From Nothopassalora personata (taxonomy: Eukaryota; Ascomycota; Dothideomycetes; Mycosphaerellales; Mycosphaerellaceae): a stretch of 64,000 nt of DNA. The translations under genes were made by a program, and so were the position numbers. The stretch is from contig CM066290.1 of the NCBI GenBank assembly GCA_033816765.1, positions 3,844,001 through 3,908,000 on the forward strand, written 5' to 3'. Each line of letters begins with the position of its first letter. Within the stretch, counting starts at the first letter, position 1. This document shows, piece after piece, positions 42,901-53,474 of this stretch. A model generated the notes under the pieces. That model did no database searches, was not told where the DNA came from, and worked only from the letters and a program-made list of their open reading frames with translations.

Positions 42901-44400
42901 GTCCACTAACATGTCTGAGAAGCCTTTGATCAGGCTTGTCTCCTGGTCCAGATCTAGTCCTTTACCACCTCCAGAGGTGACCAGGATCCGGCCAACTTCT
43001 GTCGCCCACGCACTCCGGACTTGGGCTGACTTGTCTCGCCCTCGATTGAAGAATAACTCGTATGCGATAGGATACACCGAGGAGAAAGACTGCGGCGCTG
43101 CAGGCCTCAGTAGCACATTATGCACCACAGGGGTGCTGTGCTCGACCAAGCTTCGTGAGGGATATGCTGCAGGCTCAAGTGGAATCAGCGGTGGAGGTCC
43201 AGATGCGCCAATACCAGATATCATATCTCCAACCGTCTGCACAGCCAGCGTCCGAAGCGGTATGCTCTCTGCTCCAAGCTCAGCCTCGAGTTGCGGGACT
43301 ACATTGCGAATCACATCTGGACATGATCGCCACAACTCACGAAGCAGGCGATGTGCTTTCGCCACCTCTTCCATATCGTTCTCCGAAGGGCGGTTGAGAA
43401 GACCAGAGTCGGACTCATCGTCACTGTCATCATGCGTGCGCTTCTTACTCTTGCTCTTGATTGGCTTCGCGGTCGACATAGCTTCTGTGGCGTCTATCAT
43501 GGCAGTGTTGAAGTAGTTCCCAATGTAGCGCACCATCTTCTCATGACAGCTGTTGCACACTGATCGAGCCATGTTGTATGCGGCAGGAACCTCGCGTAGC
43601 GTGACATCTGGTTGAGCTTCGCCTTTCTTGCCTGCCTGCAGACTGGGATCCGCTCGTAGGAACTGCGCCAGCATGACTTCGAGAACACCAGGTGGCAAGG
43701 TCGCTAGCTCGTCAATTAACGTAACCAGCATACCTGTGAGATTGAATTCAACATTCTTGGACAGCTGCTCGCCACTGCTGCCTCGAATGGTGCCCGCCAA
43801 TACGTCAAAGCAGTTGGTGAAGAGGCTGAGCATCAGATGATCGGATCCGGGTAGGTCGACCAGTAGTACAATGCTTTTGATGCTGTTAAGAGACTCGACG
43901 ATCTTGAGATGTTGCGTGTTGTATGCATCGGCAGGATTTGCAAGTGCTGGGACAACCGTCGACACCACCAAGCTGAAGATCTCCTTGAGCTGGCTGGACT
44001 TGAACGGCGCATCAGGCGCGAGCAGTCGGAACATCTCGACGATGCACAGTAGTGTCCATGCCTTGACTCCGCTGTCTTTGTGACCCAGTAGTAGCGGGCT
44101 GGCGAGCTCTTGCGCCTTGGGCGATATCGTCTTCCTGTCGGCATCTTCCTGTTCGACGTCCTTGAGCTCCGCGTAGAGTGTTTGCAGTCGCCGCAGCAGA
44201 TCCGCCACCGGTATTGGTCTGCCCGCGCGCCATGTCACCGCCTCGTTGAACTGCAATGTGTGCGCGCCCCGCGCCTGATCAACATCCATCACATCTTCAC
44301 CCTCATTGTCATTGTCATTCTCATTCTCATTCTCGTCCACCTCGACCTCCGACCCCTCGGGCGGTGAGCTGGGCTCCTTATTTCTGCGTGCGCGCGGCAT
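39967..44400 (-). CDS. PDS5: Sister chromatid cohesion factor Pds5/BimD/Spo76 (1477 aa)
   Basis: One uninterrupted frame from ATG at 44400. After an acidic N-terminus (Asn/Glu/Asp-rich, residues 17-40), a HEAT-repeat superhelix covers most of the protein (about 60-1230). Family-typical text includes GVKAWTLLCIVEMFRLLAPDAPF, SLNSIKSIVLLVDLPGSD and VRLASVQAVATFDY. The last 230 residues are disordered, with alternating basic (PRKKRKAAE, KTPKKRPSG) and acidic segments typical of Pds5 tails that contact DNA or are modified. The protein binds cohesin together with Wapl and Eco1 to regulate cohesion; fungal orthologues (BIMD in Aspergillus, SPO76 in Sordaria) also act in meiosis and DNA repair. Length is normal for the family. 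No lesions seen. Confidence 0.93.
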   Translation of the reverse strand: MPRARRNKEPSSPPEGSEVEVDENENENDNDNEGEDVMDVDQARGAHTLQFNEAVTWRAGRPIPVADLLRRLQTLYAELKDVEQEDADRKTISPKAQELASPLLLGHKDSGVKAWTLLCIVEMFRLLAPDAPFKSSQLKEIFSLVVSTVVPALANPADAYNTQHLKIVESLNSIKSIVLLVDLPGSDHLMLSLFTNCFDVLAGTIRGSSGEQLSKNVEFNLTGMLVTLIDELATLPPGVLEVMLAQFLRADPSLQAGKKGEAQPDVTLREVPAAYNMARSVCNSCHEKMVRYIGNYFNTAMIDATEAMSTAKPIKSKSKKRTHDDSDDESDSGLLNRPSENDMEEVAKAHRLLRELWRSCPDVIRNVVPQLEAELGAESIPLRTLAVQTVGDMISGIGASGPPPLIPLEPAAYPSRSLVEHSTPVVHNVLLRPAAPQSFSSVYPIAYELFFNRGRDKSAQVRSAWATEVGRILVTSGGGKGLDLDQETSLIKGFSDMLVDQDDKVRLASVQAVATFDYHTIVQKLGSAGGTTTEGSVLANLTDRIKDQKQPVRSAAIQLVGQIWGVASGAIVEGSERVRELVGTIPSRIFEAFYVNDRTLNADVQLALHESLLPVGFPPFKPKAAANGDSQRMNDSQGDDTPDPDRIRVERILALVRDLESKAQQVFFALQVHQASKATYLIKILNEADAIKGEFDKKSNKDAVKQIDAWITALSNFFPDPSVAHLHLESFTRHYDRRNYTLAKFATSQESEYRKVTNAMKELTKRLESNATTIKSIETVIPFLRSAAVLVYNKSHIPAIIEISRTDDKGLASTAQVVISQIAEKAPQVFKVHIKELCDTLKKGAPSATSPNEPTAADSLKACAGFARKFPKELGQDREFYQAMTKFATRGTPPRAAKHAVTVLVSSADKKDMYIKEIVKACVDNFKAGSDGYLAKLASLGQLRLLAAHETEDQHEAIDEIATTVISESSDEAEEDTSELENTDDKLTAKLLSLKILVNSLRGQVSEAQGENLDDEVKAHASRVFRLLNTLIEKEGELSNGGKSTPQHYRIQLRLAAAKLILKLCCHKALEKLLKPRDFNRLTKVSQDREEDVRAGFNNTLKKYLSQGKLGRKYYSLLFLYAHEPAKHLKERTITFLKSRIATYAKTDAHGLEGVLSYYFSILAHHPDFSIEAEEDRNDLAAYVLFYLKIVATEQNLPQLYNVALRLKSIQDGIDPEKSEHLYILGELSEAMMRYYAEDKGWSLQITPAKVKMPSVIYAAMPNHTTAQEISDKRFLPDVFADEVEDIVKEYLHPRKKRKAAESSSHRAAKKAKASNGDAVKQEKARKNPKAPKAPKPARVSKTPKKRPSGETPTSERRKSARVSNAKSYADGDSGDDDKELEHWQEDESDDEEANKENHTSTPPTSDPPPTAVREKGVTLKAQKANQKKTSATKAAPAATEKLPSRGRTARTAEKKDEFDMPSDSDELSDAPSEMEA

Positions 44401-44779
44401 CTTGGCGGTGTGCTGCGTGTGAAAATCTATTCGATCGGTTGGCGACCATGCGCCAGAGAGGCGCTATATATGCGCAGGTGGTTGGTGTTGAGAGCGTGGA
44501 GTCTGGCTAGAGTACCCGATTGAGTTGCTCTCACGCGTGTGGAACGCGTCGTCTCAAGCTTCGAGGCGCGGCACGCGAAGCTGGTCCCGTACATATATTC
44601 ATTCACAGCCACATGAAGACGAGCATTGTACACGAAAGAGAGGGTAGAATACACGAATGTCCGCTAGATCCATCACATCGTCCTCATACCTCATAAGTCG
44701 TAGCCAAACTTCAGCTCATACCTTACTGCGGTATGTCTATCTATACATTCGCCCGTTGGCCCGCATAAAGATCTCGAGT
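44401..44779. other. Intergenic, PDS5 promoter
   Basis: About 380 bp. TATATATG occurs at 44464-44471. No gene seen. Confidence 0.5.
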
Positions 44780-46260
44780 TTACTCTGATATATCCGACCC
44801 ATTGGTCTGATAGACCACGATCACATCGTCGCCGCCACTAAGGTTGGGTATCGCTGAGAGCGAGCCAGGGAGTCCGGCTTCACCCTGCACCGTGAAGGAC
44901 GTCTTCTAGTCAGTCGCGGTGTTCTCTACGTTAAAAGAGCCGTTGTAGCCTTTGAACATCAGACTTGCATGGTCTTGGGCGTATACGAAGCGTGTGTAGC
45001 CTAGGGAGGTAGAAGGGTGTATGTTGTTGATGGCTGTCGAGGCTGTACAGTGTCAGGATTCATCATACCCGCATGACAGCGACGTTGCTTTTAGTTGGTC
45101 TTTGTATTAATGTGATGCGCTGTTTTGTTCGTCCGATTCGTATTGGTATCGCGCCAACAGACTTCGACGTTGATTCTCCCGCTGCTGGCATGGTTCAACA
45201 TACTGTGCTCTCAATTGACCATCATGAGATATGTCACGGTGTCGGAGCCCCTGTGAAGCACAAGAAACCTTAGCCAAATGCTCGAAAGTCGTGTGCCTCA
45301 CCTCATGTCTGCCATCATGTTAGAGAACTTACCAGCTGTAACAACCAACACCCGCATGTCCATTTCTCTCTATGAACTCTTGCTGAAACTCCCGTTCATC
45401 GCCGCCCTCTCGCCATTCAAGCTGCTGAAATGTCGTATCATCCTTTGCATCCCCTATGTGCATACCAACTTCGCTCGAGGCATTGGCTGACGCATTCTCG
45501 TTCGGGAGAGGCATGTGATCGTAGTCGCCGTCGCCATAACGATTGCCGTACCAGCACGCCTGCATGCCATTTATCGTTTTGTCCTGAGCAATATAGAAAA
45601 CATGCCAAGTGCTGAAACCATTGACATTGTACCTTACTGCGGGCAACGGTGTGTTGTTCTTCGCATTGCTGGCTACGAACTCGGAGATGTCGCCACCCAG
45701 CCAATCGCCGTCAGAGCTCAGCTGTTTCCACCGGATCTGTCCAGTGTAGTGTTGAAGTACATGACAATGCTTCCTTGGGTGCCTGCCTGAAGATCCCGGC
45801 GGAAGCTCTGTGAGGCTGCAGCAATGCCAAAACCATTGAATGCACCTTGTATACAGTAGTCTCTGGGATCGATGGCACCGCCAATCATGTGGTTCATGTC
45901 GGTAGACTGTGAAGGCGAAGCGGAGTCGTTCGAGCTGCGGCAATCGTTAATCGCATCCTTTCTACTTCAGTAGCCATTGCTTACTCTTTGCTATTCGACA
46001 GGCCAACAGCCAGGCCAATAGCCAGCGCTATGATGACGCTCACCATAATAAATAATCATAGTCAGGGTAGGCCACATATTCGCATCTTCTGCGACCTTGT
46101 GTCTGGATGTCTCTCGTACGCTTCTGGTAGCACAGGAGGTATCACCACTTCCTTACACTCATCATCAGGTTTGTACAACTCCGGATATGGAGCAACTGAT
46201 CCCGAAGGAGACAAGGGCGGCGATCGTTTGTCGAATAGTTTTATGTTGCATTGACTCTCG
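44780..46260 (-). pseudogene. Decayed membrane-anchored fucose-lectin-like gene
   Basis: Reading minus, coding-like pieces appear in order: a cytoplasmic-type head (SGSVAPYPELYKPDDECKEV), a hydrophobic anchor (MVSVIIALAIGLAVGLS), GGAIDPRDYCIQGAFNGFGI, then a six-bladed-lectin-like body (GQIRWKQLSSDGDWLGGDI, YIAQDKTINGMQACWYG) and a last exon with NIHPSTSLGYTRFVYAQDHA and VIVVYQTNGSDISE. Lesions: a frameshift near 45749-45753, where the frame before and after YFN/YTGQIRW differs; an in-frame TGA at 45211-45213; and a TAG at 44906-44908. One putative intron near 45960-45985 is only about 23 bp. The layout resembles fungal type II membrane proteins with a fucose-specific lectin domain. Family assignment is from memory of its texture and is moderate; the disruption is seen directly. 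Confidence 0.6.
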
Positions 46261-47612
46261 TGTGCTGTGGCATATTGAGGTGTCGGAAGATCCTTATCGC
46301 CTTAGAAGTTCTGAAACTGCTAATAAGGCGGCAATGCATTGCTATCCTTCCCTCAACGCCGTCCGAGTTCAAGCACGCAGAACACGCTCGACACATCTGC
46401 TCTTGCTGATAGTCTCGAGGCGCGCCTCGTACTCATAAATACTCTGTGAACCGCGGGCTGCCTTTATCTGAGGATCTGGGGCAAGGACTATCCGTTCGGT
46501 CCAATTCGAAAGCGAATGCTTGCACGAGGTCCAGCCTCAGGCAATGTGCGATTGTTGCTCAAACGATGAACACAGCTACTCCCTCGCAGTATTTCCCCGC
46601 TGCCTGTCACTATCAGTTGCTGTGCATCGATGAGAAGCCCGCGTGGTAGTCCGCCGGACAGGGCCATACAACACTGCGCTACGGCGAGTTCCTTCAGATG
46701 TCAAGACAAGATTGGACGGATAGTTCAGCTGTGCCTTGACAGGATGCGGCCATGTGATGGGCGGCCTTGCATCAAAGTTTGAGACTTTGGCGCGCAGGGT
46801 GTACGGTAGCTATTCTCGCACACACTTCCACTGCTCGCCTTACAGGTTTCGCGGAATGTCTGAGGTAGCGAATGTTGTACCAGGCTCGCTATGAGGAAGC
46901 TGTGAGCCACTGGACCTTGCTAGGAGATGTGCCATCGGCACTGTTCTTAGTCACCTACACCCTACAAAAGTCCAAGGCCGATCTGACAAGAAGTATGTCG
47001 AACAGATGCCATTCAAGTGCACTGCGACGATCGAGAAAGCCGTCATTCGCGAGGCTTATACTTACAGACTCGTTCTGACAGGTAAATCCAGATCGGCTCA
47101 TGTGTTGTTAAACTCTGTATGGTCCATCTCTTCGTGGTGCATGTACTCTCTTCGTACCCTACGACTTGCGCTCATATCCGCCGAAGCACTGCTACTTTTA
47201 GAGGAAAGGTAGAAACGCGTGAGATGCCCATGCCCATCAGTTGTCGAACAAGGAGTCCACCGTCCGTCATCAGTTCGAAGTATCTGCCGAAATCGGGATG
47301 CCGCTGATCTGCTTTTCAGCTGAGCTCGGACAGCGAGCTGCTCCGTGAGGAATGCATGTCTGATAGGCGGAAGCTAGATATGCATGACATGCACGGCAGC
47401 TCGGGTGAAGTGATTTGGGCAGCGTAGTAAGCATGTAAGTGGAGGAGGAAAAGGTCGACGAGAAGTTGTTGAACGGAGTGAATGACGAAACAGGCGGATG
47501 ATTCGCGTAGAACTAGCCGTTCGGCAGCGCACGTGGCGGATGGTGGCGCAACTCTATTTCTCTGGAACCAGCCACGATTGCACGTTCCCTGCACGCGACA
47601 TTGACACGACAG
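46261..47612. other. Intergenic 1.35 kb, no gene seen
   Basis: Short open frames only, in all six frames. No domain, RNA gene or repeat recognised. May include degraded sequence next to the lectin relic. Confidence 0.4.
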
Positions 47613-49010
47613 ATGAGAAGAGTGGTTGTCACTGGACTAGGCGCCATCACGCCGCTTGGAGCTGGCATCGGACAGACATGGCGCCGCCTCTTGGAGTCAC
47701 ATAGTGGCATTGTCTCGACATCCGCGAGAGGACCGCAGTTTGAAGCACTGCCCAGTCGTGTCGCCGGTCTGGTCCCAATGGGAAGCCGTAAGAATGGAGG
47801 GTGGCAGGCGAAAGATTGGCTGCTAGCAAGTGAAGAACGTCAGATCGCCCTCTTTGCCCAGTACGCCATAGCATGTGCTCAAGAAGCGCTAGATGACGCT
47901 GGATGGCATCCGACGAAGCAAGAAGATCTTGAAGCTACGGGTGTCACCATAGGCTCTGGCATTGGCAATCTCGACGAAGCTTACAACACTTCGATCTCCT
48001 TTCACGAGTCTGGCTATCGTAAGGTATCGCCTCTCTTCGTCCCGAGGCTTCTCATCAACCTGGCGGCGGGACATGTCTCTATCAAGTATGGCTTCAAAGG
48101 CCCAAACCACGCCGCCACGACAGCATGCACTACTGGTCTACATGCCGTTGGAGATGCTTCCAGACTCATAGCCTTTGGAGATGCTGATGTTATGGTTGCT
48201 GGAGGTGCCGAATCTTGCATACACCCTCTGGCCGTGGCAGGATTTGCGAGAGCGAGAAGCTTGGCGACTGGCTGGAGTGATGACCCGCCTGCCTCTTCTC
48301 GCCCCTTCGATCGAGACAGAGCCGGCTTCGTCATAGGCGAGGGCGCTGGTGTTATGATCCTTGAGGTAAATCTGTCGAAAAAGCTGTACGACGGTGCGTG
48401 CTGACGGCGAACAGGAACTCGAACACGCAAAAGCTCGCAACGCCAAGATATATGCAGAAGTCAAGGGCTATGGTCTGTCGTCAGACGCCTACCATATGAC
48501 CGCACCAAAGGAGGACGGTTCTGGGGCTTACTTAGCCATGAAACAAGCCTTAAAGCATGCTCAAGTCAAGCCAGCCCAGATCGACTATATCAATGCTCAC
48601 GCAACTTCGACCCGCCTGGGTGATGCTGCCGAGAATCGGGCCATCAAGACTTTGCTCCTCGGCGAAGATGGTAAGCAGAAGGCATCGCAAATTAACGTCA
48701 GTAGCACCAAAGGAGCAATCGGGCATCTACTCGGAGCGGCTGGCGCGGTCGAAGCGATCTTCAGTACTCTATCTATCTACGATGTATGTCCACCTGAACA
48801 ATGCATAGACCTAAGCACGATGGTCGCTGACTCTTTTAGAACGTGCTGCCGCCCACGTTGAACCTTGATAGCCCAGGAGACCCGCCTGAGGACTTTGACT
48901 GCAACTACATTGCGAAAGAAGCGCAGCAACAGACTATTAACGTGGCTTTGACGAACAGCTTCGGCTTCGGAGGGACCAATGCCAGTCTTTGTCTCGCCAA
49001 GTATGTTTGA
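47613..49010 (+). CDS. CEM1: Mitochondrial 3-oxoacyl-[ACP] synthase (type II KAS, 430 aa)
   Basis: Exons 47613-48365, 48415-48783 and 48840-49010. Introns are 49 and 56 bp, phase 0 both, with branch CTGAC. The start [16 protein letters not shown] aligns with the N-terminus of the family. The catalytic triad is C172 ([14 protein letters not shown]), H313 ([12 protein letters not shown]) and H355 ([12 protein letters not shown]); [11 protein letters not shown] closes the active site. It condenses malonyl-ACP with growing chains in the mitochondrial fatty-acid pathway, which supplies octanoyl-ACP for lipoate. The targeting peptide is short or overlaps the first strand, as in yeast Cem1. Intact gene with no odd features apart from the compact introns. 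Confidence 0.93.
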
Positions 49011-49205
49011 GGCATGATATCGACGGAAGATGCTCTTATCTCTTGCGTGACAGCAGCCAATTGATACCCCGCTGTACACCCCACCAACAGGACCTTGCAG
49101 CATCGTCGGCCGAATCCGCTTGCAGAGCTTCAGCATCATGCACAGAAAGTTTCTGCATTGCCTGACTACATCGTCTGCCTCGTGAACTTCTAAGGAGCTC
49201 AAACG

Positions 49206-50498
49206 ATGGAGTCCTACTCGGAACAACGACCGATGCTGGCAAGACTGAAAAAGGCAGCAGGACGATATCATGAGCAGATACCATGGATACGACGCCTTCC
49301 AGCTCCAGCAGTGGGCATCATTGTTATCCTCGCAGCGGTACAGATCGTAGTCTGGTTCGCTGTCGGCATCGTTCTGCGATTCCACACAGCACTCATCTCC
49401 ACTGCAGTGCTGTCATACACCCTGGGACTTCGACATGCCTTGGATGCAGATCACATATCAGCAATTGATCTCATGACTCGACGCCTGGTAGCCTCCGGCC
49501 AGCGACCGGTGACTGTGGGCACCTTCTTCTCTCTGGGACACTCGACCATTGTCATCGTTACCTCGATTGTGGTAGCTGCCAGCTCCGCAGCAATACAGGA
49601 TCGCTTCGGGTCTTTCTCCGAGGTCGGCGGCATCATTGGCTCATCAGTTTCTGCGGCGTTCCTCATCATCTTGGGAGCGATGAATGGCTGGATACTGTAC
49701 AAGCTGTATCAGCAGCTCCAAAAGGCTATCGCTTCGCCCGTAGGCCAGGAAAGCCTTGACTTCTCCTTTGAAGGTGGCGGCTGTATGACGATGCTGCTTC
49801 GACGGACATTCAAACTCGTGGACAGACCTTGGAAAATGTACCCGCTTGGGGTTCTGTTTGGTCTCGGTTTCGATACGTCTTCGGAGGTCGCCTTACTTGG
49901 CATCTCTTCCATCCAGGCTGCACAAGGCACATCTATCTGGCTGATCCTCATCTTCCCCATCCTCTTCACTTCTGGAATGTGTCTACTGGACACCTTCGAC
50001 GGTGCAGCGATGATGTCGCTGTACGCTTCTGCTCGACTTGCCAAAGACGCCATCGCAGTCCTGTACTACCAGTGTGTGCTCACAGCCGTAACGGTGGCGG
50101 TGGCAATTGCAATTGGTGTCCTGCAACTCCTAACCATGATCCATAACGTGCGACCGGACTTCACAGGGCCCTTCTGGGACGGGGTAGACGTCGCTGGGGA
50201 CAACTACGATATCATCGGTGGCAGTATTTGCGGCAGCTTCGTGGTATTTGGTCTGTTATCTGTGCTGCTGTATAAGCCGTGGCGGAGGAGCATTGATCGG
50301 CAAAGAGAGGCTATCGTGGTCGATGACGATGAGCGAGACTCTTCGCAACTTGGAAGGGTCGAAATATTGGATGATCAGCAGCTTGTTGATACATCGACGG
50401 GCTCTCCAGATGGTGACTGGCGAAATGATACAGGGAAGGGACAAGATGTGAAGACGGCTGTGAGACGTATAGGCGAAAGCTCGACGGGCAGTGCTTGA
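49206..50498 (+). CDS. NIC1: High-affinity nickel/cobalt transporter, NicO/NiCoT family (430 aa)
   Basis: A single exon from ATG 49206, 196 bp downstream of CEM1 on the same strand. Eight or so hydrophobic segments are visible. The NiCoT signatures are all present: RHALDADHISAID in the second helix (metal-selecting His/Asp cluster, H77 and H83), FFSLGHSTIVI, LGFDTSSEVALLG and GMCLLDTFDGAAM. Fission yeast Nic1 takes up Ni2+ for urease. The cytoplasmic C-terminus (about 350-430) is acidic and Ser-rich and may carry regulatory phosphorylation. Plasma membrane location is likely. No urease gene is present in the window. Confidence 0.93.
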   Translation: MESYSEQRPMLARLKKAAGRYHEQIPWIRRLPAPAVGIIVILAAVQIVVWFAVGIVLRFHTALISTAVLSYTLGLRHALDADHISAIDLMTRRLVASGQRPVTVGTFFSLGHSTIVIVTSIVVAASSAAIQDRFGSFSEVGGIIGSSVSAAFLIILGAMNGWILYKLYQQLQKAIASPVGQESLDFSFEGGGCMTMLLRRTFKLVDRPWKMYPLGVLFGLGFDTSSEVALLGISSIQAAQGTSIWLILIFPILFTSGMCLLDTFDGAAMMSLYASARLAKDAIAVLYYQCVLTAVTVAVAIAIGVLQLLTMIHNVRPDFTGPFWDGVDVAGDNYDIIGGSICGSFVVFGLLSVLLYKPWRRSIDRQREAIVVDDDERDSSQLGRVEILDDQQLVDTSTGSPDGDWRNDTGKGQDVKTAVRRIGESSTGSA

Positions 50499-50651
50499 CC
50501 AGAGCAGTACCACGTTGGGTCATTCATTGGTCACATCTTGCCTGCCAACGTAATGGTTCACAAAACGAAGTGCCATGATCACCGGCCGAGCACCCATGCC
50601 TTCGGCCCGCCAAAGCCCAAGAACTCTCGTCGCTCATCACAGGGCCGCACC

Positions 50652-52373
50652 TCACTGCCCAAGTATTCTATAGATAGGATAGTCATCCCCCTCACTCACC
50701 GGCACAATCCCAAATGTAACATACGAATCAATACTCTCGGGCTCCAGCGCCACAAAGGCCAGCGCCGCATTCTGCTGCCTCGTGTTCACAAGGAAGCTCC
50801 CAACAGGCAGCCGCACTTCCTTCTCGATCGGTGCCGTGGTGACCGTATTCAATACATGTCCCTCGTAAATGCTGTCGCCCAAACTGCTGGATGTGATATT
50901 GAAAGCCTGGACTTTGCCGCGATACCCGTAATCGAGAGTCTGCACTTCCAAAAGGAGGATCTGCAGCCGCTCTGCAACGTCCGACCATGTTCGAGGAACG
51001 AGGTATGCCTCTGGGCGCCGGCGAGTAAGGTTGGCGATTGCAGGGCGTGTTTCGTAGAAGTCGATTACGGGATCGACGACACTGCCGTTGCGGCGGTCGA
51101 CGAAGGTGAATGGCTGGCGAGTCAGGTTTGCTCTAGGGGAGTCCGTAACCACAATATCATCCCTCGAGCTGATAAAGTCTTCCCGTGCGTCTTCCACGAC
51201 TGAGCGAACCTCTTCGGTGTTGTCTCGCGCGTATTCTAGGAGTGCTTCTAGTTTGATCAGAGTTGTGGCGACGCGGCGCTGGAAGTGTTGATCTGCGAGA
51301 CGGATTCCACGCACTTCGAAGAGGAAGGCGATCGTTTGGGTTAGACCGAAAGCGTTGCGGCCGCTGCGAGGTTGGGTCGCTGGGCCGTCGAGGATGATGC
51401 GGTCTCCGGATGTGCTGGTGGCGGCATTGGTTACGTATGGACCGAGGCGTAGACCGTAGCTCTCTAAGCGGTTTTGAAGGGCTGTGGTTAGGGTGGTCTC
51501 GAGGTATGTGCGGATGCTTTGATGCCTGTTGAGGTGTATGCCGCCCGCGATGAGGCTGTGTGGTGTTGTTGGCTGTGTTCTTTACGAGTGCAGACTGCTT
51601 GTTTACCCATCATTAGCGTGCTGGTAGATCCCACCAAATACCGTCGATGCAGTGAACTCGTGTAGATCGATGGCAAGGTGCGGATTGAAGTCGCTGAACA
51701 CTTGCTTGATGTCTCTCGACTGTTGTCGATCAAGCTTGATGTGTTCCCGGTTGGGATCTAGGTTCGAGGCAAGGACTCGTTGAAAGTACGAAACGCCGTC
51801 GACATTGTACCTTGGCAGGACCTTGATGTCCATCTATCCAAGGAGCGAGGCCGTCCAGGTCTGATTGGCGTCCATCTTGCCTAGAAGTGCAAGGGCACCT
51901 TGATCAGAGGCTGGTTCGTTTCCATGGATGGCAGCTTGGATGTAGACTTTTAGCTTCGTGCCGTTGGAGTAGTTGGGTGAGCTGGATAGGTAGAGGTACG
52001 GTATTGAGCGCCCTTCTTCTGATAGGAAGTCTGCTGTTTGGTACGATATCCAATCATTGCGACTTGCGATGGACCGGATGAAATAGTCTTGACCGATGTT
52101 AACACAGCCTGCATTGCCATATCATTGGCGGGACGTACCCAGTTCGTAGAGATCCGTGGGACCTTTGGTTCCATTTGACCACCCAGCCGGCAAAGTACCT
52201 GTGTTGATAAATGCAGGCGCAATGAGACTGATGCCTTCAACGTCGGGAAACGCAGCGCCAAGTACATGGTTGTCCTTGATCGTTGTTAGGTAGTTGTTGC
52301 CATAGGTCAATTGCGCTGATACTGTTAGTAGTGCAGCAGTGACGAAGAAGCTGAAGATATTGCGCCAATCCAT
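50652..52373 (-). pseudogene. M14-type metallocarboxypeptidase gene with two in-frame stops
   Basis: Two exons in phase: 52373-51607 and 51555-50652, joined by a 51-bp intron (GTAAAC to CACAG). The open reading would give about 555 residues: a signal peptide (NIFSFFVTAALLTVSAQLTYG), YFIRSIASRNDW, a zinc site HGNEP (HxxE), [19 protein letters not shown] and the catalytic Glu in FEVRG. The same frame is interrupted by TGA at 52122-52124 and TAG at 51834-51836. No splice site pair of reasonable size removes either stop. Otherwise the text is well preserved over its whole length, so inactivation looks recent. Sequencing error or readthrough are alternatives. Family call from the M14 motifs; substrate unknown. 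Confidence 0.7.
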
Positions 52374-53474
52374 GTTCGCGGCCGAATTGCCTATATGCGT
52401 CGAAGTGGATTGAGCAACTAGAAAAGTCCAAGACTTACTACTCGACAGCGGCCCTTTGCTGATTTATGAAGATCGAAGTTGCCCGAAGTACTTCTTGGAC
52501 AGCACGATGCATCCTGCAAAGAGTGCTCCACAGTATGTCACTGCGTCTCCGTGCTCAGGTACCAGGCTTGCGGAACCATCTCTCGAGTCGCCATCTCACA
52601 GGCATACACAACAGGCTACGCCGCCATCACAATGAAGGATTACGCTCGTTGATCGACTCTGTCGCCACCAAGACACGATGAAGCTGAGGTTGAGAGAGAC
52701 ATCTCTACAATTGCGGCGAACCTCGGCTTCGTACCATGAATGTTCGGTTCAATACCGAGGCGAATGTTGGTGTGTTAGCGGTATGAGCATGCAAGAAATG
52801 GGTGAGGTACAGTACACACAATAGAAGTATGGTGCGCTTGAAGCACGCTCGCATGTGGAGCACAGCACCATGAAATCTGTCTATTGCCCAGGTAATCGAG
52901 GTCGATATTCGATGCACCCTAACTAAGTTTACTGGGAGTGGGCTTGACGTGCGACCGTGCTTCACAGGCGCAAGACTTCTACAGGAGGAGCGATGGATCC
53001 AAAAATGGAATGCCTCGGATCATCCTTCCGCCGAGGGGCAAAATCTAGCAATCTTGAAATTGAGACAACCCGCAGTGGATATTGTGCCATTGACAGCACG
53101 GTCGAGGCCTACGATGGACAACATAGCCTTTTCGACAGCGCCGTGTCTCTGAGACTACGTCTTGAAGCTTGGCCGTGAGTGATTTCCTACATGCAGTCGG
53201 AAGTATTCTAGAAGCCAGCTGTCGCTAATAATTGCATCTAGATCCTGAGAGTTGAGCGCTACTACAGTGGTTCACCCAAGCACAATTGAATCATCAAGCC
53301 AGCCAGAAGTGCAGCTCACTTGCCCTTTAGGGCACGCTAGCTTTATGCAACGATCGAGCAATACCCATGTTTTGTGTTGCAGGCCAGACATGAGTATATA
53401 AAATCCTTACACTCACACGATGGCCTACGCCATTCTCGAGCACGACGAGCACGACGAGCCAGACTGCCTCAAGC
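52374..53474. other. Intergenic, TATA box near right end
   Basis: No gene seen. TATATAAAA lies at 53394-53402, about 75 bp upstream of the ATG at 53475, in a position fit for the promoter of the apple-domain-like gene. Confidence 0.45.
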
